The notes: generated by a model from the letters alone, not told the origin. Counted from the stretch's first letter, positions 8,107 through 16,153 are shown. The stretch: 41,325 bases of DNA from Pseudomonadota bacterium (GCA_039196715.1 JBCCUP010000040.1:1-41325), one strand, 5' to 3'. Numbers and translations: made by a program.

Positions 8107-9723
8107 TCAGGTTGTGGCCGGGGCTGCAACACTCTCTATGGCCGTGTCGACGCACAGCGGCGTTGACACCCGGCGGGCGAGGGCCTCGGTGAGCGCGGCA
8201 ACCGTGCTCACGCGCTCGCCGCAGGCGCCGAGGCCGCGCGCCACCGCCGCGTAGTCGGCCTCGCCCAGTTCGCAGCCGACCAGTCGATCGATGCCGTAGT
8301 CGCGCAGCTGAATCTGGTGTTCGGCGTTCCAGCGGCGGTCGTTGCCGATGACCAGGTGAAAGCGCGCGCCGACGCGCACGGCTGTGTCGAGCTCCAGCAG
8401 GTGAAAGCCGGCGCTGCCGTCGCCCATCAGCACGACGATGTCCGCCGTCGGGTCGGCGAGGCTGGCAGCCACCGCCGCCGGAATCGCGCCGCCGATGCTG
8501 CCGGCGACGCCATTGACAACGCGGCGTGGTGCGCGACAACACGCCTGCGCCCACTGACCGAACTCACCGCCGTCGGTGATCAGGATTGCATTGCTGCTGC
8601 GGTTGAGCGCGTCCTGCACGGCACGGCACACGGTGGCCGGGTGCAAGCTGCCCGCGACGGTTGCCGTCCCCGTGGCATTTAGCGGTGCCAGCCACACGTC
8701 GCAGCGGGTGCGCCAGGCTGGCACGGCGGCACGCGGGCCGGTCTCGGCGAGGCGCCGGGCGAAACCGATCGGGTCGGCCTGGATGCCACTGTGCGGCGTT
8801 GCTGCCAGGTTGGTTGCCGCCTGCTGCAGCACGGCGGCGTCGGCGTGCACGAGTGTCCAGTGGCTGTCGGGTGCCGCCATACCCCCGAAACCCAGGCTGA
8901 AGTCGCAGGGCTTGCCGAGCAGCACCACCGTGTCCGCGTTGCTGATCGTAGAGCCAAGGTTGGCATAAGTCGGGTCCTTGAGGCCGCGCGGGCTCTCGGC
9001 CACGACGGTGGGCGCGCCGGTTGCGCGCTCCAGCGCGTCGACCAACCCCGGCTGACGTGTGGCGTTGAGCGTGGGGCCGAGCACGATCAACGGCTGCGTT
9101 GCCCTTGCCAGAGTGGCAGCGACCTCGGCCACGTCGGTCGATGCAACCGCGGCAGCGGCGTCGGGATCGCCAGGCGTAGCGCCGGTGTCCGATTCACACG
9201 GCTGGGCCAACACATCCGCCGGCAGCGCGAGGTGCACAGGCCCCGGGTGGCTACCGATCGCAATCCGGCAGGCTGTGTCAAGGTCTGCCGCCACGGCGGC
9301 CGCGGAGGTCGGTCGCGCGCAAAAGCGCGTGACGGCCCGGGTCAGGGTCGCCTGATCCAGTTCCTGAAACGCGCCGTGGCCGTCCTGCGCTTGCGGCGAA
9401 TCACCGGAGAGCAACAGCACCGGCGTCTCGGAGGTGAGCGCGCAGTACAGCGGGCCGACCGCGTTGCCGAGCCCCACGCCGGCCGTGACCAGCGCCACAC
9501 CGAGCTCGCCGGTGAGCTGCGCGTGCGCCTCGGCCATGTACACACAGGCCGCCTCGTGCCGGGTGTGCACGATCTCGAGCCCGGCGTCGAGGCACGCGTC
9601 GAACAGCGGCATGATCTGGTTGCCCGACAGCGCAAACACGCGGCTGACGCCGCGCCCGCAGAGCGTGCGCACCAGCGCGTCGGCGACGCGACGCGGTTTG
9701 ACTGGGGTGGTCGATGAATTCAT
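8107..9723 (-). CDS. thiamine-diphosphate-dependent acetolactate-synthase-like enzyme
   Basis: The 538-residue protein has the three-domain architecture of the acetohydroxyacid synthase / 2-oxoacid decarboxylase superfamily. The N-terminal Pyr domain has the catalytic glutamate at residue 57 in RHEAAC. The C-terminal PP domain carries the Mg/ThDP motif starting GDGS at residues 434-437 and closing at N461. It is the last gene of the eight-gene operon and begins 18 bases after the hydratase beta subunit. No acetolactate synthase small subunit and no valine-pathway genes are nearby, so a biosynthetic role is unlikely. Context suggests it decarboxylates, or carboligates, a 2-oxoacid made downstream of the dehydrogenase and hydratase. 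The exact substrate cannot be inferred; sulfopyruvate, phosphonopyruvate or guanidino-oxoacid decarboxylase-like functions remain open. Confidence 0.85.
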   Translation of the reverse strand: MNSSTTPVKPRRVADALVRTLCGRGVSRVFALSGNQIMPLFDACLDAGLEIVHTRHEAACVYMAEAHAQLTGELGVALVTAGVGLGNAVGPLYCALTSETPVLLLSGDSPQAQDGHGAFQELDQATLTRAVTRFCARPTSAAAVAADLDTACRIAIGSHPGPVHLALPADVLAQPCESDTGATPGDPDAAAAVASTDVAEVAATLARATQPLIVLGPTLNATRQPGLVDALERATGAPTVVAESPRGLKDPTYANLGSTISNADTVVLLGKPCDFSLGFGGMAAPDSHWTLVHADAAVLQQAATNLAATPHSGIQADPIGFARRLAETGPRAAVPAWRTRCDVWLAPLNATGTATVAGSLHPATVCRAVQDALNRSSNAILITDGGEFGQWAQACCRAPRRVVNGVAGSIGGAIPAAVAASLADPTADIVVLMGDGSAGFHLLELDTAVRVGARFHLVIGNDRRWNAEHQIQLRDYGIDRLVGCELGEADYAAVARGLGACGERVSTVAALTEALARRVSTPLCVDTAIESVAAPATT

Positions 9724-9741
9724 GCGCTGTCGGCGACGGGG

Positions 9742-10419
9742 TCAGATGAGTTCATCGGACCGGTCGTCGGTTTCGCCGAAGCGCTTGAGCACCGCCGGGC
9801 GGGTGCCGGCGTAGACGGCGTCGAGTCCGGCGCTGATCTTGGCGTTTTCGCGCTCGAACAGGCAGTTGCCTTCGAGGTCCGAGGCGACGATGAACGGGCC
9901 CATGCCGCGGGCTCGGATGACCCACATGGCTTGCGCGAGGCCGAGCTCGGCGTGCCAGTGCACGGCTTCGACCTTCTCGATGCCACGCCCGAGCAGCGCA
10001 CCCGTGCCGTAGCCCACGGTCGAAAGATACACCGCGCCGTTCGGCACGAAATGGTCCCGGTAGTCCTGCGACGACATCCCACCCTTGCCAATGATCAGTT
10101 TGGCGCCGGACTTGTCAAACCACTCTGGCAGCCACTTGGCGAAACGGAATGATGCGGTGGCCGTCACGGCGCCCATGTCGAAGCTGCCGTCAGCGCGGAT
10201 GCTGGCCGCGGGCGAGCAGTGAAAATTGGCTGCACTCTCGGCGGGCAGTTCCATCGGGATGTTGGCGCCCTCTTCGAGCGCACGCATGTACACCCCTTCC
10301 CGCGCAGTGTAGATCAAGCCGTCGAGCATGACGATGTCGCCGAGTTGCAGTTCGGCGAGCGCCTCGGGTGTCGGGGTGGTGCTCAGGCGCACCTCGCGCG
10401 GTTTGGCTAGGCCGTCCAT
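9742..10419 (-). CDS. class I fumarase / L-tartrate dehydratase family, beta subunit
   Basis: This is the beta (C-terminal domain) half of a two-subunit iron-sulfur hydro-lyase that adds water to fumarate-like acids or removes it from hydroxyacids. From the ATG at 10419 it is 225 residues, close to TtdB or the FumA C-terminal domain. Family hallmarks are GDIVMLDGLIYTAREG, the IGKGGMSS motif, NGAVYLSTVGYGTGALL, and an ELGLAQAMWV-type segment. The start overlaps the alpha-subunit stop by 13 bases, so the pair is translationally coupled. A longer open frame continues upstream of 10419, but it lies inside the alpha gene and is not credible. Substrate could be fumarate, mesaconate, tartrate or a substituted malate. 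Confidence 0.9.
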   Translation of the reverse strand: MDGLAKPREVRLSTTPTPEALAELQLGDIVMLDGLIYTAREGVYMRALEEGANIPMELPAESAANFHCSPAASIRADGSFDMGAVTATASFRFAKWLPEWFDKSGAKLIIGKGGMSSQDYRDHFVPNGAVYLSTVGYGTGALLGRGIEKVEAVHWHAELGLAQAMWVIRARGMGPFIVASDLEGNCLFERENAKISAGLDAVYAGTRPAVLKRFGETDDRSDELI

Positions 10420-11345
10420 TCGACTGTCTCCCGTCGTTGGTAGTCGGTGAACCAGTCCGGGTCTGTGCGGTGTTCCACACGGCCATCGGGGTACAGCCGG
10501 GCGACCGCACGACGCGAGGACAGGCAGAAAGCGTGCACGCTCATCTGCATGCCACCGGTGTGGCAGTAGCCGACCTCGATGTGGCAATCGACCACCATGT
10601 TCTTGCCGACAAAACCCATCGCGCCCATGCCGATCGAGTTGCCGAGTTCCTTGAACTCGGCTTCGAGCTCGGCGATTTTCGGGTCGGGGTTGACACTGCC
10701 GACGGTGCGCAGGCAGGCGGCCCGCTTGCCGAGCACCATGCAGGTGTCCTTGCAGCCACCGAGGCCGATGCCGATGATGGCTGGCTGGCAGGCGAGGCCG
10801 CGCTTGCCGAACGCCACGAGGCTGTCGAGGTAGAAGCGCTTGATGCCCTCGATGCCGTCGGAGGGGAACAGCATGCGGTAGTCGGTGCCGAACAGGCCGC
10901 CCTTGTGCACCGTGATCAGGTCGAGCCAATCGCCCTCGGGTTCGAAGGCGTACTCGATCTCCGGCGCGCCGATGCCGACGTTGTTGTTGTGGTCGGTACG
11001 CCACAGGGGGTGCACGCGGTTCGGTCGCAGTGGCACCTCGGTGGTCGCGCTTGCCGTGGCGCGTCGCAGGGCGGCCTCGAGCGCGATCGGGCCGCCCTCG
11101 ATGCGCGCCTCGTTGCCTATCTTCACGTACCAGCGTGGCGTGCCGGTGTCGCCACACATTGCACACCGGTCGAGTTTGGCTGCGGCGTAGTTGTCGAGCA
11201 TCGCGTTCAGCACGTAGTTGGCGAGTGGCCCGGTCTCGGTCCTGGCGGCCTGTTTCAGGCCACTGTGGTAGTCATCGGGGATCTCGATGGCCGCCTTTGC
11301 CATCAGTGCCCCTGCCGTTTCTTCTATTTGCGTGATCGGAATCAT
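10407..11345 (-). CDS. class I fumarase / L-tartrate dehydratase family, alpha subunit
   Basis: This is the alpha half of the hydratase and holds the [4Fe-4S] cluster. The 312-residue product starts at the ATG at 11345, which overlaps the flavoprotein stop as ATGA. Cluster-type cysteines sit in CAMCGDTGTPRWYV near residue 60, IGLGGCKDTC in the middle, and the CHIEVGYCHTGG segment, all in the order seen in TtdA and the FumA N-terminal domain. TtdA is about 303 residues, so the length is right. Coupling to an SDH-like flavoprotein suggests the hydratase acts on the unsaturated product of that dehydrogenase. Fumarate itself is the simplest substrate, but a dedicated operon with its own regulator suggests a substituted one. 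These enzymes are usually oxygen-sensitive. Confidence 0.92.
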   Translation of the reverse strand: MIPITQIEETAGALMAKAAIEIPDDYHSGLKQAARTETGPLANYVLNAMLDNYAAAKLDRCAMCGDTGTPRWYVKIGNEARIEGGPIALEAALRRATASATTEVPLRPNRVHPLWRTDHNNNVGIGAPEIEYAFEPEGDWLDLITVHKGGLFGTDYRMLFPSDGIEGIKRFYLDSLVAFGKRGLACQPAIIGIGLGGCKDTCMVLGKRAACLRTVGSVNPDPKIAELEAEFKELGNSIGMGAMGFVGKNMVVDCHIEVGYCHTGGMQMSVHAFCLSSRRAVARLYPDGRVEHRTDPDWFTDYQRRETVEWTA

Positions 11346-13087
11346 GGTTGGGCCACCAGGGTGTCGGGCTCGTCGGCGGACAGGATCGACTCGCCCGGGC
11401 GCACGAGGGTGAACTGGACCGGCTCCCGCGTGACCTGCAAGGTGTCGCCGTGCTGCTGCACCACGGTGAAGTAGGACGTGTCGAGGTCGCCTTCGTCCGG
11501 GAAGTCGTCGCGGTAGTGGGCGCCGCGCGAATTTTCCCGCGCGAGGGCCGCGTGGGTGATGGCGCGGCCGACGTCGCACAGGGATTTCACGTTCAGCCAG
11601 TCGTGCCAACTCAGGTTGAATGCGAGTGCAGCGTCGTCGACGCCGGTCGTCGCGAGCTCGGCCTCGATCTCGTCCAGCGCGGCCAGGCCGCGCCGGAGGC
11701 CCGCGGCGTTGCGGATCACGCCGACCTCGTCCCACATGCGCTCCTGCAGACGTTGCCGCAACGGCGCCACTGAAGCCGGGGCCGGGCCGAACGGCGCCCG
11801 GGCGCGGGCGACCTCGGCGTCCAGCACGGTCGGATCAGGTTCGTGCAGGCCGGAGCGGCTGCGGATGTCGGCCGCCATGACATCGCCGGCGATGCCGCCG
11901 AAGACCGTGGAGTTCGCCACGCCGTTGCCGCCGAGCCGGTTCGAGCCGTGTGCGCCACCGGCGTCTTCGCCGGCGACGTAGAGGCCGTCGAGCGCAGTGC
12001 GGGTGTCGACGTCGACGACCACGCCGCCCATCAGGTAGTGCGCGGTCGGCACCACCTCGACGAGCCCGCCAGCAAGGTCGAAGCCGCAGTCGGCGCAGCG
12101 CTTGACCATGCCCTTGAATTGTTGTGCGACCGCCTCCGGCCCGAGGTGGCTCATGCGGATGAACACGCCCTCCTGGTCGGGGTGGTTGTTCTTGAGCATC
12201 TCGGCGTAAATACCGCGGCTGACCACATCGCGTGTGGCCCGCTCGCCGCGTGAGTCGTAGTCGAACATGAAGCGCTGCTCGTGGTGGTTGAGCAGGTGGC
12301 CGCCGGCCCCGCGCAACCCCTCCTCGAGCACGGTGCCTGTCATGCGCGTGTGGCTGCCTGCGAGCAGGCCCGTGGGGTGGAACTGCACCATCTCCATGTC
12401 GCGCAGTGGCAGGCCGACACGCAGCGCCATGGCGAGCCCGTCGAGGCTCTTGTCGCCCGACGGTGTGTTGTATTTATACAAGGTTGGCCCGCCGCCCGTC
12501 GCCATCAACACGGCTTTTGCCCGCACCAGTCGAAAGCCTCCAGTGCGCATGTCGATGAAGAGCACGCCGGCCAGCGCGTCGCCGGCGCGGTTCGGGATGA
12601 GGCCGACGGCGCGGTGTTCCTCGAGGCGCTCGATCGGGCGTGCGAGCACCTGTTCCATCAGGCGGCTGATGATCTCGATGCCGGTGAGGTCGCCCTTGTG
12701 CACCGTTCGGTCGGCGGTCTGGCCGGCGAAGGCCTTGTGGTGCAGTGTGCCGTCGGGGTTGCGGTCGAAGAAGCAGCCGATCTCGTTCTCGAGTTCGCGC
12801 ACGCGCTCCACGGCGTCCTCGCACAACCGCCAGGCCATGTCCTGGTTCGGTAGCCACTTGCCGCCGCGGATCGTGTCCATGAAGTGCCGTTCGACGGTGT
12901 CGCCGGGGCCGAGTGACACGTTGTACCCACCTTGCACCATGCGCGTACAGCCGCATTTGCCGAGCAGGCCTTTCACCGCGATGGTGATCCGCGTGCCGAC
13001 CGGCGCGGACTGCTGCGCGTGTAGCGCGGCAAAGAGGCCGGCGCCGCCGCTGCCGATGATCAGGATGTCGGTGTCGTGTCGCTCCAT
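11342..13087 (-). CDS. succinate dehydrogenase / fumarate reductase-type flavoprotein subunit
   Basis: The 581-residue FAD protein starts at the ATG at 13087. It has the Rossmann motif ILIIGSGGAGLFAALHA (residues about 8-24), HPTGLLAGS in the substrate loop, EEGLRGAGG, the arginine-containing RDVVSRGIY, HYLMGGV and GGAHGSNRLGGN, which together mark the SdhA/FrdA family. At the place where SdhA has SHTVAAQGG with the histidine that links FAD covalently, this protein reads GCTRMVQGG, with Cys47 replacing His. FAD is therefore probably non-covalent, or attached differently. It follows the LysE gene by 5 bases and overlaps the hydratase alpha gene. With the iron-sulfur and membrane subunits of the same operon it should form a quinone-linked dehydrogenase for a succinate-like acid. 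An open frame extends upstream of 13087 but lies inside lysE. Confidence 0.9.
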   Translation of the reverse strand: MERHDTDILIIGSGGAGLFAALHAQQSAPVGTRITIAVKGLLGKCGCTRMVQGGYNVSLGPGDTVERHFMDTIRGGKWLPNQDMAWRLCEDAVERVRELENEIGCFFDRNPDGTLHHKAFAGQTADRTVHKGDLTGIEIISRLMEQVLARPIERLEEHRAVGLIPNRAGDALAGVLFIDMRTGGFRLVRAKAVLMATGGGPTLYKYNTPSGDKSLDGLAMALRVGLPLRDMEMVQFHPTGLLAGSHTRMTGTVLEEGLRGAGGHLLNHHEQRFMFDYDSRGERATRDVVSRGIYAEMLKNNHPDQEGVFIRMSHLGPEAVAQQFKGMVKRCADCGFDLAGGLVEVVPTAHYLMGGVVVDVDTRTALDGLYVAGEDAGGAHGSNRLGGNGVANSTVFGGIAGDVMAADIRSRSGLHEPDPTVLDAEVARARAPFGPAPASVAPLRQRLQERMWDEVGVIRNAAGLRRGLAALDEIEAELATTGVDDAALAFNLSWHDWLNVKSLCDVGRAITHAALARENSRGAHYRDDFPDEGDLDTSYFTVVQQHGDTLQVTREPVQFTLVRPGESILSADEPDTLVAQP

Positions 13088-13092
13088 GGCGG

Positions 13093-13713
13093 CTACCGTG
13101 TGCTGACGCTCAACGCCCCGGCCGCACCGAGGAACAGACCGCCGGTGACCCGGTTGATTGTCGTGAGCGTGCGGCTGCGCGCGCCCAACAGGTGGCGCGC
13201 CGCGCTGGCGTAGGCCATCACCCAGAGCAGGTCGATGGCGGCCATGGTCGGGCAGAGAATGAGCATCTGGGCAAGCAGGGGCTCGCTCGGGTCGATGAAC
13301 TGTGGAAAAAAAGCGGTGAAGAACACGATCGCCTTGGGGTTTCCCGCAGCCACGGTGAAGCCGGTGACAAAACAGCGTGTGCGCGACAACTGACGCGCGG
13401 ACGGTGTGTCCGCGCGCGGCTGGCGCTCGGGCTGTGACAGCAGCAGCTTGAGCCCGAGGTAGGCGAGTGTGGCAACGCCGAACCACTTGATGACCTGAAA
13501 GGCGAGTTCCGAGCTTGCAATGACAGCACCGAGGCCAACCGCCACCAACACCATCTGCAGGCCGTTGGCGCTGATGTCACCGAGTGCGGTGAACAGCGCG
13601 CGCCCGCAACCCAGGTGCAGCGCGTGCACCGACGCGATCAACACGCTCGGGCCCGGGCTCATGGTCAGCACGAGCGAGGCGGCGACGAAAGCAAGCCAGG
13701 TGTCGAGTGTCAT
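13093..13713 (-). CDS. LysE/RhtB-family exporter within the dehydrogenase operon
   Basis: The 206-residue protein has about six hydrophobic helices and the family signature SPGPSVLIASVHAL near residue 19, with GNPKAIVFFTAFFPQF near residue 123. RhtB/LysE proteins export amino acids and related small zwitterions across the inner membrane. The gene sits between the membrane anchor (ends 13723) and the flavoprotein (starts 13087), so it must be cotranscribed with a complex in which it has no known place. It may remove an amino-acid-like intermediate or substrate analogue. Only remote similarity is visible to the second LysE protein at 18782-19393, so recent duplication is unlikely. Confidence 0.9.
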   Translation of the reverse strand: MTLDTWLAFVAASLVLTMSPGPSVLIASVHALHLGCGRALFTALGDISANGLQMVLVAVGLGAVIASSELAFQVIKWFGVATLAYLGLKLLLSQPERQPRADTPSARQLSRTRCFVTGFTVAAGNPKAIVFFTAFFPQFIDPSEPLLAQMLILCPTMAAIDLLWVMAYASAARHLLGARSRTLTTINRVTGGLFLGAAGALSVSTR

Positions 13714-13722
13714 GGGTGGCTC

Positions 13723-14067
13723 CTAGCGTGTCGCGCTGATCAGGAAGAGCGTGGCGAGGCCGGCCGCGGCCAGGCAACCGACCGTGAACACGCGTTTCTG
13801 CGACCCGGTCCAGCCGAGTGTCTCCAGCGCGAGCAGACGCAGGCCGCCAATGAGGTGCAACGCGAGCAGTCCGACCAGACCGGTTTCGGCCAGTTTGACC
13901 AGCGGGTGTTCGGCAAAGGCGATGGCCTGCTCGAAGGCGGCCGGGTCAGTCAGTGCAAGCGACAGCACCCAGAGGTGCAGCGGCAGAAACACCGCAAGCG
14001 CGACGCCGGACAACCGGTGCACCCAGTGTGCCCAGTGCAGCGCGTGTCTGGGTCGCGATGTGCTCAC
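13723..14067 (-). CDS. SdhC-like cytochrome b556 membrane anchor
   Basis: This 114-residue protein has three hydrophobic helices. Helix 1 contains the SdhC hallmark HRLSG and the segment FLPLHLWVLSLAL. Helix 2 has H71-L-I-G-G-L-R, matching the haem-ligand HxxxGLR pattern of SDH/FRD anchors. It should anchor the complex, bind haem b with the other anchor and help form the quinone site. The GTG at 14067 overlaps the stop of the preceding anchor as GTGA, which is why I prefer it to the open frame extending further upstream. Confidence 0.85.
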   Translation of the reverse strand: MSTSRPRHALHWAHWVHRLSGVALAVFLPLHLWVLSLALTDPAAFEQAIAFAEHPLVKLAETGLVGLLALHLIGGLRLLALETLGWTGSQKRVFTVGCLAAAGLATLFLISATR

Positions 14068-14396
14068 AGCGCGGTCACCGCCATGACCGCGCGCGCGCCG
14101 AGGAAGACGAGCAGGAGGCCGCTGAGCCAGGTCAGCGCTGCGAGGCCGGTGCCGGTCAGGCCGAGCCACTCGCGTGCCACGCTGCGCAGACCGATTGCCG
14201 CGTGCACGCCTGCGGCCAGCACGAAGGTGCCGTAGAAGCCGAGCCAGAACACGCTGCCGCGCGTGCGCTCGAGAATCTCGGCGGCTGTCAGGCCACCGTG
14301 CACGGCGTAGACCATGACCGCCAGGTGGCCGATCACCAGCGGCACCATGACCACGGCACTCAGGCGTTGGGCGAGGTAGAGCCTGGCGTCAAGCAT
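14064..14396 (-). CDS. second SDH/FRD-type membrane anchor
   Basis: The 110-residue, three-helix hydrophobic protein starts 8 bases before the iron-sulfur subunit stop. Helix 1 carries AQRLSAVVMVPLVIGHL, with the Arg-Ser pair typical of the quinone-site helix. Helix 2 contains H65-A-A-I-G-L-R, the same HxxxGLR haem-ligand pattern as the partner anchor. Two anchors, each with one candidate histidine, match a single haem b held between subunits as in proteobacterial SDH. It is shorter than some SdhD proteins but complete. SdhD-like or FrdD-like would be equally fair names. Confidence 0.82.
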   Translation of the reverse strand: MLDARLYLAQRLSAVVMVPLVIGHLAVMVYAVHGGLTAAEILERTRGSVFWLGFYGTFVLAAGVHAAIGLRSVAREWLGLTGTGLAALTWLSGLLLVFLGARAVMAVTAL

Positions 14397-15123
14397 GCGG
14401 CAGCCCCTTGCCGAGCGCCTGGCGCACCACCTGCCGCTTCAGGCCCGCGAGCGCGTCGAGCGGTCGCAGTTCCACCGGACAGCGCTCGGAGCAGCTGCCA
14501 ATGCTGTGGCAGTTCAGGCAGCCGTCGTCGCCGGTCACGGCGGCGAAGGTGCGCTCCGGCGCGCTGTGGCGTTCGTCGTTGATCAGGGTCCAGGCGCGCT
14601 GCAGTGCGGCCGGGCCGAGGTAGTCGGGGTTGCCGGTGACGGTGTCGCAGGCGGCGTAACACACTGCACAGTTGATGCATTCGATCGCCGCGTCAGCGGC
14701 GCGCCGGGTCGGGCCGGCCGGGTCGACCTCGGGCACGGGCTCATGGCGTGTGCGGGTCGGCCGGTGAACGGCGTCGGCGGCGACCCACTTGTCGAAGAAG
14801 GGTGCCATGTCGGCGACGAGGTCGTTGATCACCGGCAGGTTGCGCAGCGGCGCGAGGTGCAACGCGTCGCCGTCGAGCACGGCGTTGACGTGGGTGCGAC
14901 AGGTCCAGCGCGGTTCGTCGTTGACCATCATCGCGCAGCTGCCGCACATGCCGACGCGACAGGCGAAGCGGTAGCTCAGGGTCGGGTCCGCGTGCTGCTG
15001 CACCCAGGTGACGACGTCGAGCACCGTCTGGTTGGCGTGCTGCGGCACCGCGAAGGTCTCGCTGTAGCGTGCGTCGGGACGGCCACGCTCGACCGTGACC
15101 TGCAGCGTGGGGCGCGCCGTCAT
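14389..15123 (-). CDS. succinate dehydrogenase / fumarate reductase-type iron-sulfur subunit
   Basis: The 244-residue subunit carries electrons from the flavoprotein to the membrane quinone. The N-terminal ferredoxin domain binds [2Fe-2S] through CRVGMCGSC near residue 56 and a further cysteine in WTCRTH. The C-terminal domain holds CINCAVCYAAC and CLNCHSIGSCSERCPVEL, the cysteine sets for the [4Fe-4S] and [3Fe-4S] clusters. The gene leads the operon, with its ATG at 15123 facing the divergent LysR gene. Having the iron-sulfur gene first and the flavoprotein gene fifth is unlike the usual sdhCDAB or frdABCD order, which argues that this is an accessory complex. Confidence 0.93.
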   Translation of the reverse strand: MTARPTLQVTVERGRPDARYSETFAVPQHANQTVLDVVTWVQQHADPTLSYRFACRVGMCGSCAMMVNDEPRWTCRTHVNAVLDGDALHLAPLRNLPVINDLVADMAPFFDKWVAADAVHRPTRTRHEPVPEVDPAGPTRRAADAAIECINCAVCYAACDTVTGNPDYLGPAALQRAWTLINDERHSAPERTFAAVTGDDGCLNCHSIGSCSERCPVELRPLDALAGLKRQVVRQALGKGLPHA

Positions 15124-15265
15124 GGGGGCTCCGAAAAAGGCACCAACATAAGTTTATCGGCTCTAAAAGCCGATAGAGTGCTATTTTCTTGCACTTAGTA
15201 TTAGAAATACTTCAGTTATCGGGCGGCTGGCCCGGTTTCGCCCCGAGTGCCGGTTGGAGGCCGTC
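15124..15265. promoter_or_regulatory. divergent control region with two perfect inverted repeats
   Basis: This is an AT-rich island in GC-rich surroundings between the divergent dehydrogenase operon and LysR gene. TATCGGCT (15155-15162) pairs perfectly with AGCCGATA (15168-15175) around five bases. AGTATT (15197-15202) pairs with AATACT (15206-15211) around AGA. The centres are about 39 bases apart. LysR proteins typically bind paired dyads in the divergent region, so these are likely operators. Promoter hexamers could not be assigned securely. Confidence 0.6.
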
Positions 15266-16153
15266 GTGTCGATCGCCATGTTGCGCACCCTGTTGGCCGT
15301 ACACGACCTCGGGTCGTTCAGTGCGGCTGCCGATGCGGTCAACGTCACGCAGGCTGCAGTCAGCCAGCAGATGCGCGTGCTCGAGCGTCAGTGGGCTGTG
15401 GCGTTGTTCGACCGCTCGCGCAGGCCACCCGAGATGACGCCAATGGGTCGTGTCATCGCACAGCGGGCCCGCGACGTGGTCGCAGGCTACGACGCGCTGG
15501 TGCCGTCTGCTGTCGTCGACGGCGGCGTTGTGGGCGAGTGCCGTCTGGGTGCGGTACCCACCAGCCTGGCGGGTCTGGTGCCGCTGGCTGCGCAGGCGTT
15601 GAGCCACGATGAACCTCGGTTGCGACTGAGCATCGTGTCGGGTCTCACCCACAAACTGATCACCGAGGTGCGCCATGGGCGGCTCGATCTCGCGTTGGTC
15701 TCCAGGCCGCGGGTGCTCGACGACGGACTGGGCTGGCACCCGGTCGCGGACGAGACACTCGAACTCATCGCGCCACCCGAGTGCGCGGGCGAATCGGTCG
15801 CCACCTTGCTGCGCGACCGGTCGTTCATCCGCTTCGCCCGCGACGCCATCGTGGGTGAGCTCACCGAGGCATGGCTGCAAACCCACGGCATCGTGGTGCG
15901 GGAGCGGATGGTTGTCGAGGAGCTCCAAGCCACCGTTCACCTGGTGTTCAGCACGCGCAGTGTGGCCATCGTGCCACGGCAATGTGTCGAGACACTCCAT
16001 CCCGTGCCGGTCTGCCGACTGGCGCTGGGTGCCGATGCACCGGTGCGTCAATTGGGGCTGGTCAGCTCGGCGGCGTGCCCGGATGCGCTGGTTGCGGCGG
16101 TGTCGCGTGCGATGCACCATGCCGTCGGCATCGGCCATTTCGATGCCAGCTAG
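15266..16153 (+). CDS. LysR-family transcriptional regulator
   Basis: The 295-residue LysR protein has an N-terminal winged helix-turn-helix (LGSFSAAADAVNVTQAAVSQ) followed by the long linker helix and a substrate-binding domain beginning near residue 90. I chose the GTG at 15266 because GGAGG lies at 15256-15260, five bases upstream; a TTG at 15254 and an ATG at 15278 are alternatives. It diverges from the eight-gene dehydrogenase/hydratase operon, so it is very likely that operon's activator, sensing the substrate or an intermediate, and probably represses itself. The inducer is unknown. Confidence 0.92.
   Translation: MSIAMLRTLLAVHDLGSFSAAADAVNVTQAAVSQQMRVLERQWAVALFDRSRRPPEMTPMGRVIAQRARDVVAGYDALVPSAVVDGGVVGECRLGAVPTSLAGLVPLAAQALSHDEPRLRLSIVSGLTHKLITEVRHGRLDLALVSRPRVLDDGLGWHPVADETLELIAPPECAGESVATLLRDRSFIRFARDAIVGELTEAWLQTHGIVVRERMVVEELQATVHLVFSTRSVAIVPRQCVETLHPVPVCRLALGADAPVRQLGLVSSAACPDALVAAVSRAMHHAVGIGHFDAS

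Noticed and set aside
8107-9723. Biosynthetic acetolactate synthase large subunit
   Set aside because: No regulatory small subunit or branched-chain biosynthesis genes are near, and the gene closes a catabolic-looking operon.
11342-15123. Housekeeping succinate dehydrogenase operon
   Set aside because: Gene order, the embedded exporter, the dedicated LysR gene, fused hydratase genes and loss of the FAD-linking histidine all differ from standard sdhCDAB, though absence of another SDH in the genome cannot be shown here.
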